The notes: generated by a model not told the origin, from the sequence alone. Numbered from the stretch's first letter, positions 33,286 to 42,095 are shown. The stretch: DNA of 64,000 nt from Micropruina sp. (GCA_016716635.1 JADJVZ010000014.1:620001-684000); one strand, 5' to 3'. Program-made: numbers and translations.

Positions 33286-34491
33286 ATGGAAGAGTTCCAA
33301 CGCCTGCTCCCCAGGGCACCCGGGGTGGGTGAGGTCTTCCAGCTTCTTCGTGCCGAACCGCGCACTCGCGCTCAACTGGTCGCGATCACGGGCCAGGCCC
33401 GATCGACCATCGCAGCCCGGCTGGATTCGCTGTCGGACGCGGGCCTGATCGGTCAGATCGGCGAACGCGCCTCGGCCATGGGACGCCCGGCCGCTTCGTT
33501 CTACTTCCGCTCCGACGCGGGCGCTGTGCTCGCCATCGACATCGGGGCCCAACACGTCCGCGTGGCCGTCACCGACCTCGCCGTGAACATCCTGGCCGAG
33601 CGGCATCTCGACCTCAGCGTCTCCCGCGGCCCGCATCTCGTCCTCAATGAGGTGATCGACACAGGACGCGCGCTGCTGGCGGAGGCTGGCATCGACGCCA
33701 CCCACCTCAAGGGCGTCGGCATCGGGATTCCCGGACCCGTCAACCACAAATCGGGTCGACCCTCCAGCCCGCCGATCATGCCCGGCTGGGACGGTTTCGA
33801 CATCATCGGGAGCCTGCGCGCCGCGTTCGACGTGCCCATTTACGTCGACAACGACGCCAACATCATGGCCATTGGCGAGCACGCCCTCGCCCTGCGGGAC
33901 GTCTCCGATCTGCTGTTCATCAAGTTCGGCACCGGCGTCGGGGCCGGGGTCATTTTGGACGGGCAGATCCGGCGCGGCGCCCAAGGCTCCAGCGGCGACA
34001 TTGGGCACGTGCGCGTTCCCGGAGGGCCCCCCAATCCTTGCCATTGCGGCGGGACGGGCTGTCTTGAAGCCGTCATCGGAGTCCCAGCCTTGCTAGACCA
34101 ATTGGCATCCGCCGGCGTGCGAGCCGAATCCGGCGCCGACATCGTGAACCTCGTCCGGGCGGGCGACAAGGTCGCCCTCCAGGTGCTGCGCGACGCCGGC
34201 CGGACCGCGGGCGACGTGCTGGCCGGAGCGGTCTCCCTGCTCAACCCCTCGGTCATCGCGGTGGGTGGCATTCTCGCCGAGGTACCCGAGCAGTTGATCG
34301 CCGGCATTCGCGAATCGGTGTACGCCAAGTCGCTGCCTCTGGCCACCCAGGATTTGCTCATCGCACCTTCCCTCGCCGGGGCCCGAGCAGGGATTATTGG
34401 TGCCAGTTCCTTGGTCTGCGACGAAGTGCTTTCACCGGCGGCGGTCGAAACCCTTGTCGAATCCCTGGACGCACGGGAGGGAGGCTCATGA
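33286..34491 (+). CDS. ROK-family transcriptional repressor
   Basis: A 401-residue regulator with an N-terminal winged helix (RTRAQLVAITGQARSTIAARLDSLSDAGLI, about 26-55) and a ROK sugar-kinase-like domain. It has the ATP loop AIDIGAQHVRVAV, the ROK core (VGIGIPGPVNHKSG; DNDANIMAIGEHA) and the zinc-binding CHCGGTGCLEA. The ATG at 33286 is chosen since upstream codons cross the intergenic promoter region. It is divergent from the ribose-type ABC operon and overlaps the thuA-like gene by four bases. The ligand is probably the sugar of that operon. Confidence 0.92.
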   Translation: MEEFQRLLPRAPGVGEVFQLLRAEPRTRAQLVAITGQARSTIAARLDSLSDAGLIGQIGERASAMGRPAASFYFRSDAGAVLAIDIGAQHVRVAVTDLAVNILAERHLDLSVSRGPHLVLNEVIDTGRALLAEAGIDATHLKGVGIGIPGPVNHKSGRPSSPPIMPGWDGFDIIGSLRAAFDVPIYVDNDANIMAIGEHALALRDVSDLLFIKFGTGVGAGVILDGQIRRGAQGSSGDIGHVRVPGGPPNPCHCGGTGCLEAVIGVPALLDQLASAGVRAESGADIVNLVRAGDKVALQVLRDAGRTAGDVLAGAVSLLNPSVIAVGGILAEVPEQLIAGIRESVYAKSLPLATQDLLIAPSLAGARAGIIGASSLVCDEVLSPAAVETLVESLDAREGGS

Positions 34492-35159
34492 CCGTCGCGT
34501 TGCCGACCCGTCGAGCGCTCGTCGTCCGCGGGGGCTGGGAGGGGCACACCCCCGAAGCTGCCACCGATGAGTTCCTTGGCTTTCTGCGAGCGTCCGACTT
34601 CGACGTTGTGGTGGAGGACTCCCTGGAGGCCTACGCCGACGCCGAGTTGATGGGGACGATGTCGCTGATCGTCCAATCGTGGACGCAAGGCGACATCCTC
34701 GCCGACGAGTTCCGCGGCCTCCGCGACGCGATCGTCGGCGGCGCCGGATTCGCCGGCTGGCACGGGGGCGTCTTGGACGCCTTCCGGCAGACGGTCGAAT
34801 ACAGCCAGATGATGGGCGGGATGTTCGCCGCTCATCCGCATGGCATGGTCCCCCATCGCGTGGAGTTCACTGACGCCGGCCGCGCCCATCCGATCACGAA
34901 GGGGCTCGACGACTTCGACCTCACGTCCGAGCAGTACTGGGTGCTCAGTGACAGCCTGTCGACCGTGCTGGCGACGACGGACATCGTCCCGCTGACATCC
35001 GACCCCTGGCCGGAGCCCTACCGCGCCCCCGTCGCCTGGACCCGCCCCTGGGGGCAAGGGCGGATCTTCGTCACCACCGTCGGCCACGGCGTGGACGACC
35101 TGCGTCAGCCCGTCGTCCGTGACCTGATTTGCCGCGGCATGCTCTGGGCCGCCCGCTGA
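34488..35159 (+). CDS. ThuA-domain protein
   Basis: A 223-residue class I glutamine-amidotransferase-like (ThuA) protein. The domain runs the whole length: RALVVRGGWEGHTP, then a GFAGWHGG elbow, SQMMGGMFAAHPHG, and GHGVDDL near the end. ThuA was first described in trehalose utilisation, where it acts with a Gfo/Idh-type dehydrogenase (ThuB) on keto-disaccharides. That partnership is mirrored here by the dehydrogenase in the divergent operon. The exact reaction is not established. It is co-transcribed with the ROK repressor. Confidence 0.88.
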   Translation: MTVALPTRRALVVRGGWEGHTPEAATDEFLGFLRASDFDVVVEDSLEAYADAELMGTMSLIVQSWTQGDILADEFRGLRDAIVGGAGFAGWHGGVLDAFRQTVEYSQMMGGMFAAHPHGMVPHRVEFTDAGRAHPITKGLDDFDLTSEQYWVLSDSLSTVLATTDIVPLTSDPWPEPYRAPVAWTRPWGQGRIFVTTVGHGVDDLRQPVVRDLICRGMLWAAR

Positions 35160-35190
35160 TTCCTACTCAACCTCCGCGCTTAGACCCCAC

Positions 35191-35250
35191 CGCGAAGACA
35201 GTGTGAGTTTGTATCCCAGCCTGGGCACCCAAACTCACACTGTCTTCGCG
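35191..35250. terminator. Perfect 21-bp hairpin after thuA-like gene
   Basis: Arms 35191-35211 and 35230-35250 are perfectly complementary over 21 bases, starting CGCGAAGACAG, around an 18-base loop. No T-tract. Probable terminator or stability element, unusually long and perfect. Confidence 0.75.
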
Positions 35251-35319
35251 TGACCCCTTGCCCGTGTGGCCTGACGGGTACTCTCGCCCTCAGAACGTGC
35301 GCCTGAAGGGCGGTGACCG

Positions 35320-36837
35320 ATGTCTACGACGCAGCCGCTGGTGAGTCCGGGGCGAGCCGCCCTCGACGGTGTGATTGCCATGGTCGCGGGCCTGGGGATC
35401 GGAAACCTGGTTTCGCTCGTAGCGCCCGGCTCGTCACCGGTGATCCCGGTCGCCGCGCGGTTCATCGACATCACGCCCGCGCCTTTGAAGGAGTGGGCGA
35501 TCGCCACTTTCGGTACGGCGGACAAGGCCGTGCTGATCGTCGGCGCCATCGTGGTGACGCTCGGGCTGGGTGCCCTGACCGGGCTCGTGGCCCGGCGATC
35601 GATGGGTGCCGGTCTCACCTGCGTCGCCGTCCTGGCCGCCATCGCCATCGCCGCGGCCATCCCCAACGCGTCCCGAGAAATGCTCTGGTGGGCGCCCGGG
35701 ACGGCTGCGCTCACGGTCGGCGCGTGGGCCTTGCCCCGCCTTTTCCGGGCGCATGGACGTCCGTCCGACGAGACCGGCGAAAACACCGGCCAGAGTCGGC
35801 GGGACTGGTTCCGGCTCGCCGCGGCGCTGAGTGGCGCGGGGATCGTCGGGGCCGTCATCGGACGGTGGCCGAGCGCCTCCCACCTCGCCTCGCCGGTGGC
35901 CTTGCCCGCCCGGACGCTCACACCGCTGCCCGCTGGCATCGAGTCCCAGGCTCCGGGATTGAGCCCCTTCGTGACTCCGTCCTCGTCCTTCTTCCGCATC
36001 GACACCGCCCTGGGCGTCCCGAACATCGACGTCAACGAATGGCGCCTCGACATCACCGGCATGGTGGATCGGCCTTACTCGATCACCTGGCCGGAGCTGC
36101 TCGCCATGGAGGCGATCGAGCGTCCGGTCACCCTCGAATGCGTGTCGAATGAGGTGGGCGGCGACCTCATCGGCTCGGCGATGTGGCTCGGCGTTCGGAC
36201 GTCGACGCTGCTGGCGAAGGCGGGCGTCCAACGGGGCGCGGACATGGTGCTGGCAAGTTCCATCGACAACTTCTCGGTGAGCACACCGCTGCCTGCGCTG
36301 CTGGACGATCGTGACGCCATGGTGGTCTACGGCATGAACGGCGCCGCCCTGCCACCCGAACACGGCTTCCCCGTCCGACTGCTGACGCCGGGCCTCTACG
36401 GCTTCGTCGGGGCGACGAAATGGCTTGTCACGCTGGAGGTCACCACCTTTGCAGCGAAGAAGGCCTATTGGACGACACGGGGTTGGTCCGACCACGGACC
36501 CATCAAGCCCAGCGCGCGGATCGAGGTGCCAAGGCGGGGCGCGAAAGTCACCGCCGGCCAGGTGACGGTCGGCGGCACGGCGTGGGCGCACGGCACGGGC
36601 GTCGGGACGGTGCAGGTCCGCGTCGACCAAGGCCCGTGGCGGGACGCCACCCTCGGCCCCGAAGCGGGCGTCCAATACTGGCGGCAATGGATCTACCGCT
36701 GGGATGCCCTTCCCGGCGACCACGAACTCCAAGTCCGCGTCATCGACCTCCAAGGCAAACCCCAAGACGAAACGGTGGCAGTCCCCGCACCCGACGGGTC
36801 CTCCGGACTCCACACCATCCGGGTCGCGGTCAGCTGA
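35320..36837 (+). CDS. Membrane-anchored molybdopterin oxidoreductase (sulfite oxidase family)
   Basis: A 505-residue protein. Four or five membrane segments lie in the first 150 residues, then a twin-arginine-like SRRDWFRL, then a sulfite-oxidase-type molybdenum cofactor domain (about 220-390). The Mo-binding cysteine is in VTLECVSNEVGGDLIG, with WPELLAM and RPVRLL-type cofactor contacts (GFPVRLLTPGLYG). The C-terminal Ig-like dimerisation domain follows (about 400-505). It should catalyse a two-electron oxidation or reduction outside the membrane; the substrate is unknown. ATG 35320 follows GAAGGG. It is monocistronic between two hairpins. Confidence 0.9.
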   Translation: MSTTQPLVSPGRAALDGVIAMVAGLGIGNLVSLVAPGSSPVIPVAARFIDITPAPLKEWAIATFGTADKAVLIVGAIVVTLGLGALTGLVARRSMGAGLTCVAVLAAIAIAAAIPNASREMLWWAPGTAALTVGAWALPRLFRAHGRPSDETGENTGQSRRDWFRLAAALSGAGIVGAVIGRWPSASHLASPVALPARTLTPLPAGIESQAPGLSPFVTPSSSFFRIDTALGVPNIDVNEWRLDITGMVDRPYSITWPELLAMEAIERPVTLECVSNEVGGDLIGSAMWLGVRTSTLLAKAGVQRGADMVLASSIDNFSVSTPLPALLDDRDAMVVYGMNGAALPPEHGFPVRLLTPGLYGFVGATKWLVTLEVTTFAAKKAYWTTRGWSDHGPIKPSARIEVPRRGAKVTAGQVTVGGTAWAHGTGVGTVQVRVDQGPWRDATLGPEAGVQYWRQWIYRWDALPGDHELQVRVIDLQGKPQDETVAVPAPDGSSGLHTIRVAVS

Positions 36838-36857
36838 GGCCGGTACCGCCCGCTTTG

Positions 36858-36896
36858 ATGTTGATTTACTCGTCAGCCTGCCGGGTAAATCAACAT
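36858..36896. terminator. 12-bp hairpin after the molybdoenzyme gene
   Basis: ATGTTGATTTAC and GTAAATCAACAT pair perfectly around a 15-base loop, starting 20 bases after the stop codon. Confidence 0.65.
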
Positions 36897-36959
36897 GGTC
36901 TTCCACGCCAGGGCGTTCGGTCGTCGTCAATCCGCGCCTGACTAGTCCCTCGTCGTCCA

Positions 36960-36998
36960 TTGGCCCTGACTGATCCGTCTCGTATAATAAATACTATG
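36960..36998 (+). promoter_or_regulatory. Leaderless promoter with GntR-type element before the dapA-like gene
   Basis: TTGGCC (36960-36965) and TATAAT (36983-36988) are 17 bases apart, and the ATG begins seven bases after the -10. GTATAATAAATACTAT (36982-36997) contains GTAT-N5-ATAC and the 9-mer ATACTATGA, which recurs at the KDG kinase start. Probably bound by the GntR-FCD protein encoded at 43645-44391. Confidence 0.7.
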
Positions 36999-37952
36999 AA
37001 CCGACGAAACGGTGAATCGATCCGCGGCGTGATCCCTGTGCTGGAGGTGCCGTTCTTGGACGATGAGGCCATCGACTACGCGGGGTTCGAGAGCGTCATC
37101 AATCGGACCATCGGCGCCAACGCGGACGCCCTCATGTTCCCCGCGTTCGCCAGCGAATTCCTGAAGCTGTCCGCGGCCGAGAAGGCCGAGCTGGAGACCA
37201 CCCTCCTCGCCATCGGGCAGAGCCAAAACACCCCCGTCGTCCTCTCGGTCGCCGAGCACGGCACCCGCCTCGCTGCCCAGGCCGCCGAATCGGCCGCGGA
37301 GAGGGGCGCGTCCGCGATCAACCTGCTGCCACCCCACCGACTGGGGGTCTCCCCCACAGCGATGCGGCATCACCTGGAGACGGTGTTGATCGCGGCGGCC
37401 CCGACGCCGGTCATCGTCCAGTACGCCCCGGCCGAAACGGGAGCGACGCTCGATCTCGGGGTGATCGCCGACCTGGCCGAGACCCACGAGAACCTCTGGG
37501 GCCTCAAGGTGGACGCGTCCCCCGCCGGTGCCGTCATCGCCGCGCTGACTCGGCTGTCGACCACCGTCGGACGCCCGATCGGCGCCACCGTCGGCTACGC
37601 CGGCCTGCACCTCCTCGACGGCGTGGCAAGGGGGGCGACGGCCGTCCAGCCGGGGTGCTCGTTCACCGAAATCTACGTCGCGCTGTGGCGACTGCTCGCG
37701 GACGGACGGACGGAGGACGCCTTCGAGCTTCACCGCCGCATGCTGCCCTACCTCGCCCATTGGATGCAGAGCGTCGAGTTGATCGTGGCCGCCGAAAAGC
37801 GGATCAGCTACCAGCGCGGCTGGATCACGACCCCCGTCGTTCGCCAACCGGGTTACGCCCTGGACGCCCTGGAGCTGGCCCGCATCGACGCCTTCCTCAC
37901 CGAGTTCCACGACCACCTCGGCGTCCGCAACCAACTCGCCGTCCGCAACTAA
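36996..37952 (+). CDS. DapA-family (dihydrodipicolinate synthase/KDG aldolase) lyase
   Basis: A 318-residue TIM-barrel lyase or dehydratase. The Schiff-base lysine is in LWGLKVDAS, and the tyrosine of the substrate loop in VIVQYAPAETG. IRGVIPVLEVPF is the typical start. The family includes DHDPS, N-acetylneuraminate lyase, KDG aldolase and keto-deoxy-glucarate dehydratase. Since its promoter shares an operator with the KDG kinase and uronate genes, an acid-sugar substrate is more likely than lysine synthesis. ATG 36996 is preferred to a start 12 codons earlier, which would include the promoter. The stop lies in an 18-bp tandem repeat. Confidence 0.85.
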   Translation: MNRRNGESIRGVIPVLEVPFLDDEAIDYAGFESVINRTIGANADALMFPAFASEFLKLSAAEKAELETTLLAIGQSQNTPVVLSVAEHGTRLAAQAAESAAERGASAINLLPPHRLGVSPTAMRHHLETVLIAAAPTPVIVQYAPAETGATLDLGVIADLAETHENLWGLKVDASPAGAVIAALTRLSTTVGRPIGATVGYAGLHLLDGVARGATAVQPGCSFTEIYVALWRLLADGRTEDAFELHRRMLPYLAHWMQSVELIVAAEKRISYQRGWITTPVVRQPGYALDALELARIDAFLTEFHDHLGVRNQLAVRN

Positions 37953-37965
37953 CTCGCCGTCCGCA
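37923..37965 (+). repeat. 18-bp tandem repeat containing the stop codon
   Basis: GTCCGCAACCAACTCGCC (37923-37940) is followed by GTCCGCAACTAACTCGCC (37941-37958) and a partial third unit. The single C-to-T change turns CAA into the TAA stop of the dapA-like gene. Confidence 0.8.
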
Positions 37966-38032
37966 CTCTGCTGGCGTTAGCCGTGTTTGCTGGCGAAATG
38001 GCGCCAGCAAACACGCTCATCGCCAGCAGAGT
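37965..38032. terminator. Long imperfect hairpin with GCTGGCG modules
   Basis: Arms of about 31 bases pair with a few mismatches around AAATGG. The stem carries CTGCTGGCG and TTTGCTGGCG modules that recur in the hairpin at 57905-57974, so these two belong to one repeat family. Confidence 0.75.
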
Positions 38033-38169
38033 GGCTGAGCCAGCAAGGTCGTGAGGGTGGACGCGTGGGTCGGAACGAGCGCCAAGGAATGGGCTTCGCG
38101 TGCCGGGTTTTCGGACCGAGTCGGCGGGCGTTCGGCTCCGAGGCACCGAAACCCGGTGCGGAGGCCGAG
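38033..38169. other. Intergenic region, nothing recognised
   Basis: Short stretch between the hairpin and repeat copy C. No feature is seen. Confidence 0.3.
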
Positions 38170-38312
38170 GTTCTTCGGGGTACGTGGGTCCTGAACAGCG
38201 AATCTGCGTCAGTCGACGAGCTGGCGAGCGACCCCATCTGCCTCTGACAAGGGCTGATAGAAGGCGGCTTCTTGTCGAGCGTCGCAGATTCGTTGTTGAA
38301 GCTCGGCAACCG
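38170..38312 (-). repeat. Dispersed non-coding repeat, copy C (inverted, partial)
   Basis: Its reverse complement matches the central part of copies A and B: CTCCAACAACGA/CTTCAACAACGA, GCGTCGCTCGA/GCGACGCTCGA, CCCTTGTCAGAGGCA and CTCGTCGACTGACGC. It is about 145 bases and more diverged. Confidence 0.65.
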
Positions 38313-38481
38313 GCGTTGCCGGAGAACTCAATGGGGTTGCCACACGGAGACATGGCCTCACACCACGAGCAGCGGGGCACCCCGACACCCACCTCGACAC
38401 TGCCGGCTCAGCCCTCTGACTGGCTCAATACTTCTTCGCCAACAAGGCATGGCACTGAGCCAGGAGAGTCGGTAAAGGGGC

Positions 38482-38574
38482 GAAGGGGCAGGGCGAGGGC
38501 GCAGGGCGAAGGGGCAGGGCGAGGGCGCAGGGCGAAGGGGCAGGGCGCAGGGCGCAGCGCTCAGGGCGCAGGGC
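38482..38574. repeat. G-rich minisatellite
   Basis: A 26-base unit built from GAAGGGGCAGGGCGAGGGCG is repeated about three and a half times with decay at the right end. It abuts the stop codon of the mutarotase gene. The strand bias (runs of G) could allow unusual structure or act as a transcription block. Confidence 0.8.
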
Positions 38575-38575
38575 G

Positions 38576-39448
38576 TTAGCTGAACCGGATCGACAAGCTC
38601 CAGGAAGCCGACGAACCGGTCCCCAGCATCAACACGGTGCCGTTGTCGGACGCTCGCAAGGCGCTGTCGTACCAGCCCGTCGCGGGCTCAATAGCCAGCA
38701 CGCGGGCAGTGGCGTACGCGGCCGCGTCGACCCACACGCCGCACCACCGGACGGCATCACCGCCCCACGACAGGTCCAGGGAGTCCCCGTCGGGATGATG
38801 CAAAAGAGCCCGGCGCGATTCGTCCGCGGCCAGCGTCCAGAGCTTGAGCGACGACCCCTCCGGCAGGTCCATAAGCCTCCGCTCGTACGGAATCGGGACG
38901 TCGGGAGCCTGGACGTCCATCACCTGGCTGATTCCGGGCAACTCGACCCAGGATCCGACCTCGGCGACGAACTGCGGATGGGCCGCCCACAAGAACGGCT
39001 GGGGCTCGGACGCCCGCGAGGTCACTGTGTAATCAAGCACGAACCCGCCGGGCTGGGCCGAGATTTCGCGCCGCAACTCGTACGGCCAATCGGTGCCCCG
39101 CCCAACCGACACGAGGGCCGACTCGGTGTCGCGAGCGACCCACTCTTGGTCCCACAGGTCGCCGTGATCGGTGAGCGACAGTCCGCCGGAGGTCACGCAC
39201 GGATCGATGGTGGGCGCGCATTCGTCCCACCCGCACATCTCGGCGTCAATGAAGCGAAGCCCGCTGGGGGAACGGCGCAACGCTCCCCCGGCGGGCTGGC
39301 TGAGCCACTCGCGGCTGCCGGTGCGAAGAGAGGTGATCTTCCCGCCCCGGGACGGAGCCACGGTGAGCTCGACCGGCGCCCCGGACCGGGTGGTGCTGCT
39401 GACGGAGACCATGCCAGCAGCGCCCGTCCGGGGACCGGCGGCCTTCAC
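38576..39448 (-). CDS. Galactose mutarotase-like (aldose 1-epimerase) protein
   Basis: About 290 residues with the beta-sandwich of the mutarotase superfamily. Typical segments are SRGGKITSL near the start, CGWDECAPTIDP, a histidine-containing LWAAHPQF and WCGVWVD near the end. It probably interconverts sugar anomers or senses sugar for the transporter. The GTG at 39448 overlaps the permease stop by four bases (GTGA) and is chosen for coupling; an ATG at 39412 is the alternative. It is the last gene of the AraF-like ABC operon. The stop adjoins a G-rich minisatellite. Confidence 0.8.
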   Translation of the reverse strand: MKAAGPRTGAAGMVSVSSTTRSGAPVELTVAPSRGGKITSLRTGSREWLSQPAGGALRRSPSGLRFIDAEMCGWDECAPTIDPCVTSGGLSLTDHGDLWDQEWVARDTESALVSVGRGTDWPYELRREISAQPGGFVLDYTVTSRASEPQPFLWAAHPQFVAEVGSWVELPGISQVMDVQAPDVPIPYERRLMDLPEGSSLKLWTLAADESRRALLHHPDGDSLDLSWGGDAVRWCGVWVDAAAYATARVLAIEPATGWYDSALRASDNGTVLMLGTGSSASWSLSIRFS

Positions 39449-40479
39449 TTCGGCAGACCCACGCGGCGCTCGCCGGAGCGAGACTGCTGGACGACCACGG
39501 CCACCACGAGCAGGACGCCCTGCGCCAGGTTCTGCCAGAACGGGTTGACCCCGAGCAGGGTCATGCCGTTGAGCAGGATGCCGAGCAGCACGACGGCCAG
39601 GATGCAGCCCCCAATGGAGCCCTTGCCGCCGCGCAGCGCCACGCCGCCCAAGGCGGCGGCCGTGATCGCCTGGAACTCCAGGCCCTCGGAGCCGGAGACA
39701 GGCTGACCCGATCCGGTGCGGGCGGTGATCAGCAGACCGGCCACCGCGGCCACCATGCCGGAGACCACGAAGACCCCGATGATGTAGCGGTTGATGTCGA
39801 TGCCCGACAGGCGCGCGGCCCGGTCGTTGCCGCCGACCGCGTAGATGTTGCGTCCGATCTTGGTGTAGCGCAGCAACACGTGCAGGGCCACGGACGTGAC
39901 GATCAGCACCCACACCAGCGTGGGGATGCCGAGGAACGACCCGCGGGCCAGCGCCCGGAACAGCGGATCGGCGCCCGTGTACCCCTGAGCGCGACCGTCC
40001 GAAATCAGCTGCGAGACACCCTTGAACGCGGTCAAACCGGCGAGGGTCGCGATCATCGGCGGCACGCGTCCGATGACGATCACGATCGCGTTGATCAGGC
40101 CACAGAGGGCACCGATCAGGATCGCGGTCAGAACGCCGAGGGTCGAGTTCGTCGCGGTGAACACCATGGCGGAGACGACGGAGGCCAAGCCGGCCACCGA
40201 GCCAACCGTGAGGTCGATGCCGCCCATGATCATGACCACGGTCTGCACCACGGCCAGCAGGCCCGAGATGGTGACGGCCGTGCCGATGGTGATCAGGTTG
40301 GCGGGCAACAGGAAGCTGGGGTTCAGCACCGACAGCAGCACGCTGAGCAGAACGATGGCGCCCAACAGGATGAGGTTTTGCGCCCCGATCTTGGCGAGCA
40401 GGGAACGCTTCCCTACCTCGCCCCGGGCACGCGACGCCTCCGCGACCGCGCTGGGGTCCGCCTGGGTCGACTGGGTCAT
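39445..40479 (-). CDS. Sugar ABC transporter permease (RbsC/AraH type)
   Basis: A 344-residue BPD_transp_2 permease with about ten membrane segments. It has VMIMGGIDLTVGSVAGLASV, the coupling loop AVGGNDRAARLSGIDINRY and AALGGVALRGGKGSIGG. It pairs with the ATPase gene (four-base overlap) and the AraF-like binding protein. It should import a monosaccharide or uronic acid, judged from the co-regulated enzymes. Confidence 0.95.
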   Translation of the reverse strand: MTQSTQADPSAVAEASRARGEVGKRSLLAKIGAQNLILLGAIVLLSVLLSVLNPSFLLPANLITIGTAVTISGLLAVVQTVVMIMGGIDLTVGSVAGLASVVSAMVFTATNSTLGVLTAILIGALCGLINAIVIVIGRVPPMIATLAGLTAFKGVSQLISDGRAQGYTGADPLFRALARGSFLGIPTLVWVLIVTSVALHVLLRYTKIGRNIYAVGGNDRAARLSGIDINRYIIGVFVVSGMVAAVAGLLITARTGSGQPVSGSEGLEFQAITAAALGGVALRGGKGSIGGCILAVVLLGILLNGMTLLGVNPFWQNLAQGVLLVVAVVVQQSRSGERRVGLPK

Positions 40480-42020
40480 GAGTTGCGTCCTTCCGGGATG
40501 GCAAGTTCGCTGGCCATCGCCAGCGCGAGCACGCGTTCTTCTGTTGCTTCGTGGTGGCTGAGTTCGCCGGTGACTTCGCCGTTTTGCATGACGACGATTC
40601 GGTCGGCGAGTCCGAGCACTTCGGGCAGCTCGGAGGAGATGACGAGGATGGCGATGCCTGCGGCGGCCAGCTCATCGATGATGTGGTAGATCTCGGCCTT
40701 GGCTCCGACGTCGACGCCGCGAGTGGGTTCGTCGAGGATCAGCACCTTCGTTTGCTTGGCGAGCCAGCGGGCCAAGACGACCTTCTGCTGGTTGCCACCC
40801 GAGAGGTTCTCGATCGGGCGCTCCATGTCGGGCGTCCGAATGCGCATGGTCTCGATGTAGCCCCCAACCAAGGTCACCTCGGCCGATTGCTTGATGAAGC
40901 CCCACTGCGTCAGTCGATCCAGCACCGCGAGACTGAGGTTCTCTTTCACGCTGCGGACCATCACCAGGGCGTCGGCCTTGCGCTCCTCGGGGGCGAGCCC
41001 GATGCCGCTCTTGATGGAGTCCTTGGGGGATCCAAAGCGGACGTCCTTGCCGGAGACGCTAATCGTGCCCGAGACCAGCGGGACGTCACCCGAGACGGCC
41101 ATCGCCAACTCGCTGCGGCCCGCGCCCACGAGGCCTGCTAGTGCCACGATCTCACCGGCATGGACGGTGAAGGAGATGCCTCGGACGTCTTCGGTGGTGA
41201 CGTCCTTAAGTTCGAGTACCGGTTCGCCGATCTCGCCACGGTTGCGGTCGTGCATGTGCGTGAGGTCGCGCCCCACCATCATGCGGACGATTTCTTCGGT
41301 GGAACTCTGGGCCACCTGCACCGTGCCGATGAGCTTTCCGTCCCGCAGCACCGTCACGCGGTCGGCGATCTGGAAGATCTCGCGCATGCGGTGCGAGACG
41401 TAGCCGATGGCCTTGCCCTCTTTGCACAGCCGCGCGATGAGCGCGAAGAGGACGTCCGTTTCAGAATCCGACAGCGACGAGGTCGGTTCGTCGAAACAGA
41501 GAATCTTGGGGTCATCGATGAGGCAGCGCAGGATCTCGACGAGTTGGCGCTGGGCTGGCGACAGATCAATGCCGAGCATGTCGGCGCTGAGCATGCGGCT
41601 GAAGCCGAACTCCTCGATCGCTTTGGTCGCGGCCGCGTGCAGTTCGTCCCGTTTGACGATCACCGTGCCGGGCAGGGCGCCAAGAAAGAGGTTTTCCGCG
41701 ACGCTCACGAAGGGCACGATTTCGGGTTCCTGGGCGACCACGCGCAGCCCAGCTTTGCGGGAATCCATGGGGCCGTCGAAATGGACGGGCTCGTCATCGA
41801 TCCGGACGACGCCAGCGTCGGGCTGGTAGTCACCGGAGAGGATCTTCAACAAGGTTGATTTCCCGGCGCCGTTCTCGCCCATGAGGGCTGTCACCTTGCC
41901 GTAAGGGAACCAGATGTTGACGTCTTTGAGGGCCTGAACTCCCGGAAACCCTTTGTCTAGCCCCTCAGCAATGAGTCCACCCGACGGTGACCCGTCCGTG
42001 TCATTCACAGGATCTGTCAT
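40476..42020 (-). CDS. Sugar ABC transporter ATP-binding protein (AraG type)
   Basis: A 514-residue ATPase with two domains. The first has Walker A GENGAGKST, the signature replaced by LSPAQRQL, and Walker B ILCFDEPTSSLS. The second has GLVGAGRSE, LSGGNQQK and VLILDEPTRGVDVGA. The ATG at 42018-42020 follows GGAGAAGAC; an open extension upstream is rejected because it overlaps the leader after the binding-protein gene. Confidence 0.95.
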   Translation of the reverse strand: MTDPVNDTDGSPSGGLIAEGLDKGFPGVQALKDVNIWFPYGKVTALMGENGAGKSTLLKILSGDYQPDAGVVRIDDEPVHFDGPMDSRKAGLRVVAQEPEIVPFVSVAENLFLGALPGTVIVKRDELHAAATKAIEEFGFSRMLSADMLGIDLSPAQRQLVEILRCLIDDPKILCFDEPTSSLSDSETDVLFALIARLCKEGKAIGYVSHRMREIFQIADRVTVLRDGKLIGTVQVAQSSTEEIVRMMVGRDLTHMHDRNRGEIGEPVLELKDVTTEDVRGISFTVHAGEIVALAGLVGAGRSELAMAVSGDVPLVSGTISVSGKDVRFGSPKDSIKSGIGLAPEERKADALVMVRSVKENLSLAVLDRLTQWGFIKQSAEVTLVGGYIETMRIRTPDMERPIENLSGGNQQKVVLARWLAKQTKVLILDEPTRGVDVGAKAEIYHIIDELAAAGIAILVISSELPEVLGLADRIVVMQNGEVTGELSHHEATEERVLALAMASELAIPEGRNS

Positions 42021-42095
42021 GTCTTCTCCGCGCTCACAAGGTCGTAGGAAGAGGCGGTGACGAGCGAATCGAACGTCCGTCACCGCCTGTTGTTC

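Noticed and set aside
36996..37952. Lysine biosynthesis dapA
   Set aside because: The promoter element and sugar-acid surroundings point to a catabolic member of the family, and no other lysine genes are near.
38482..38574. CRISPR array
   Set aside because: The units are contiguous with no unique spacers and no cas genes are present.
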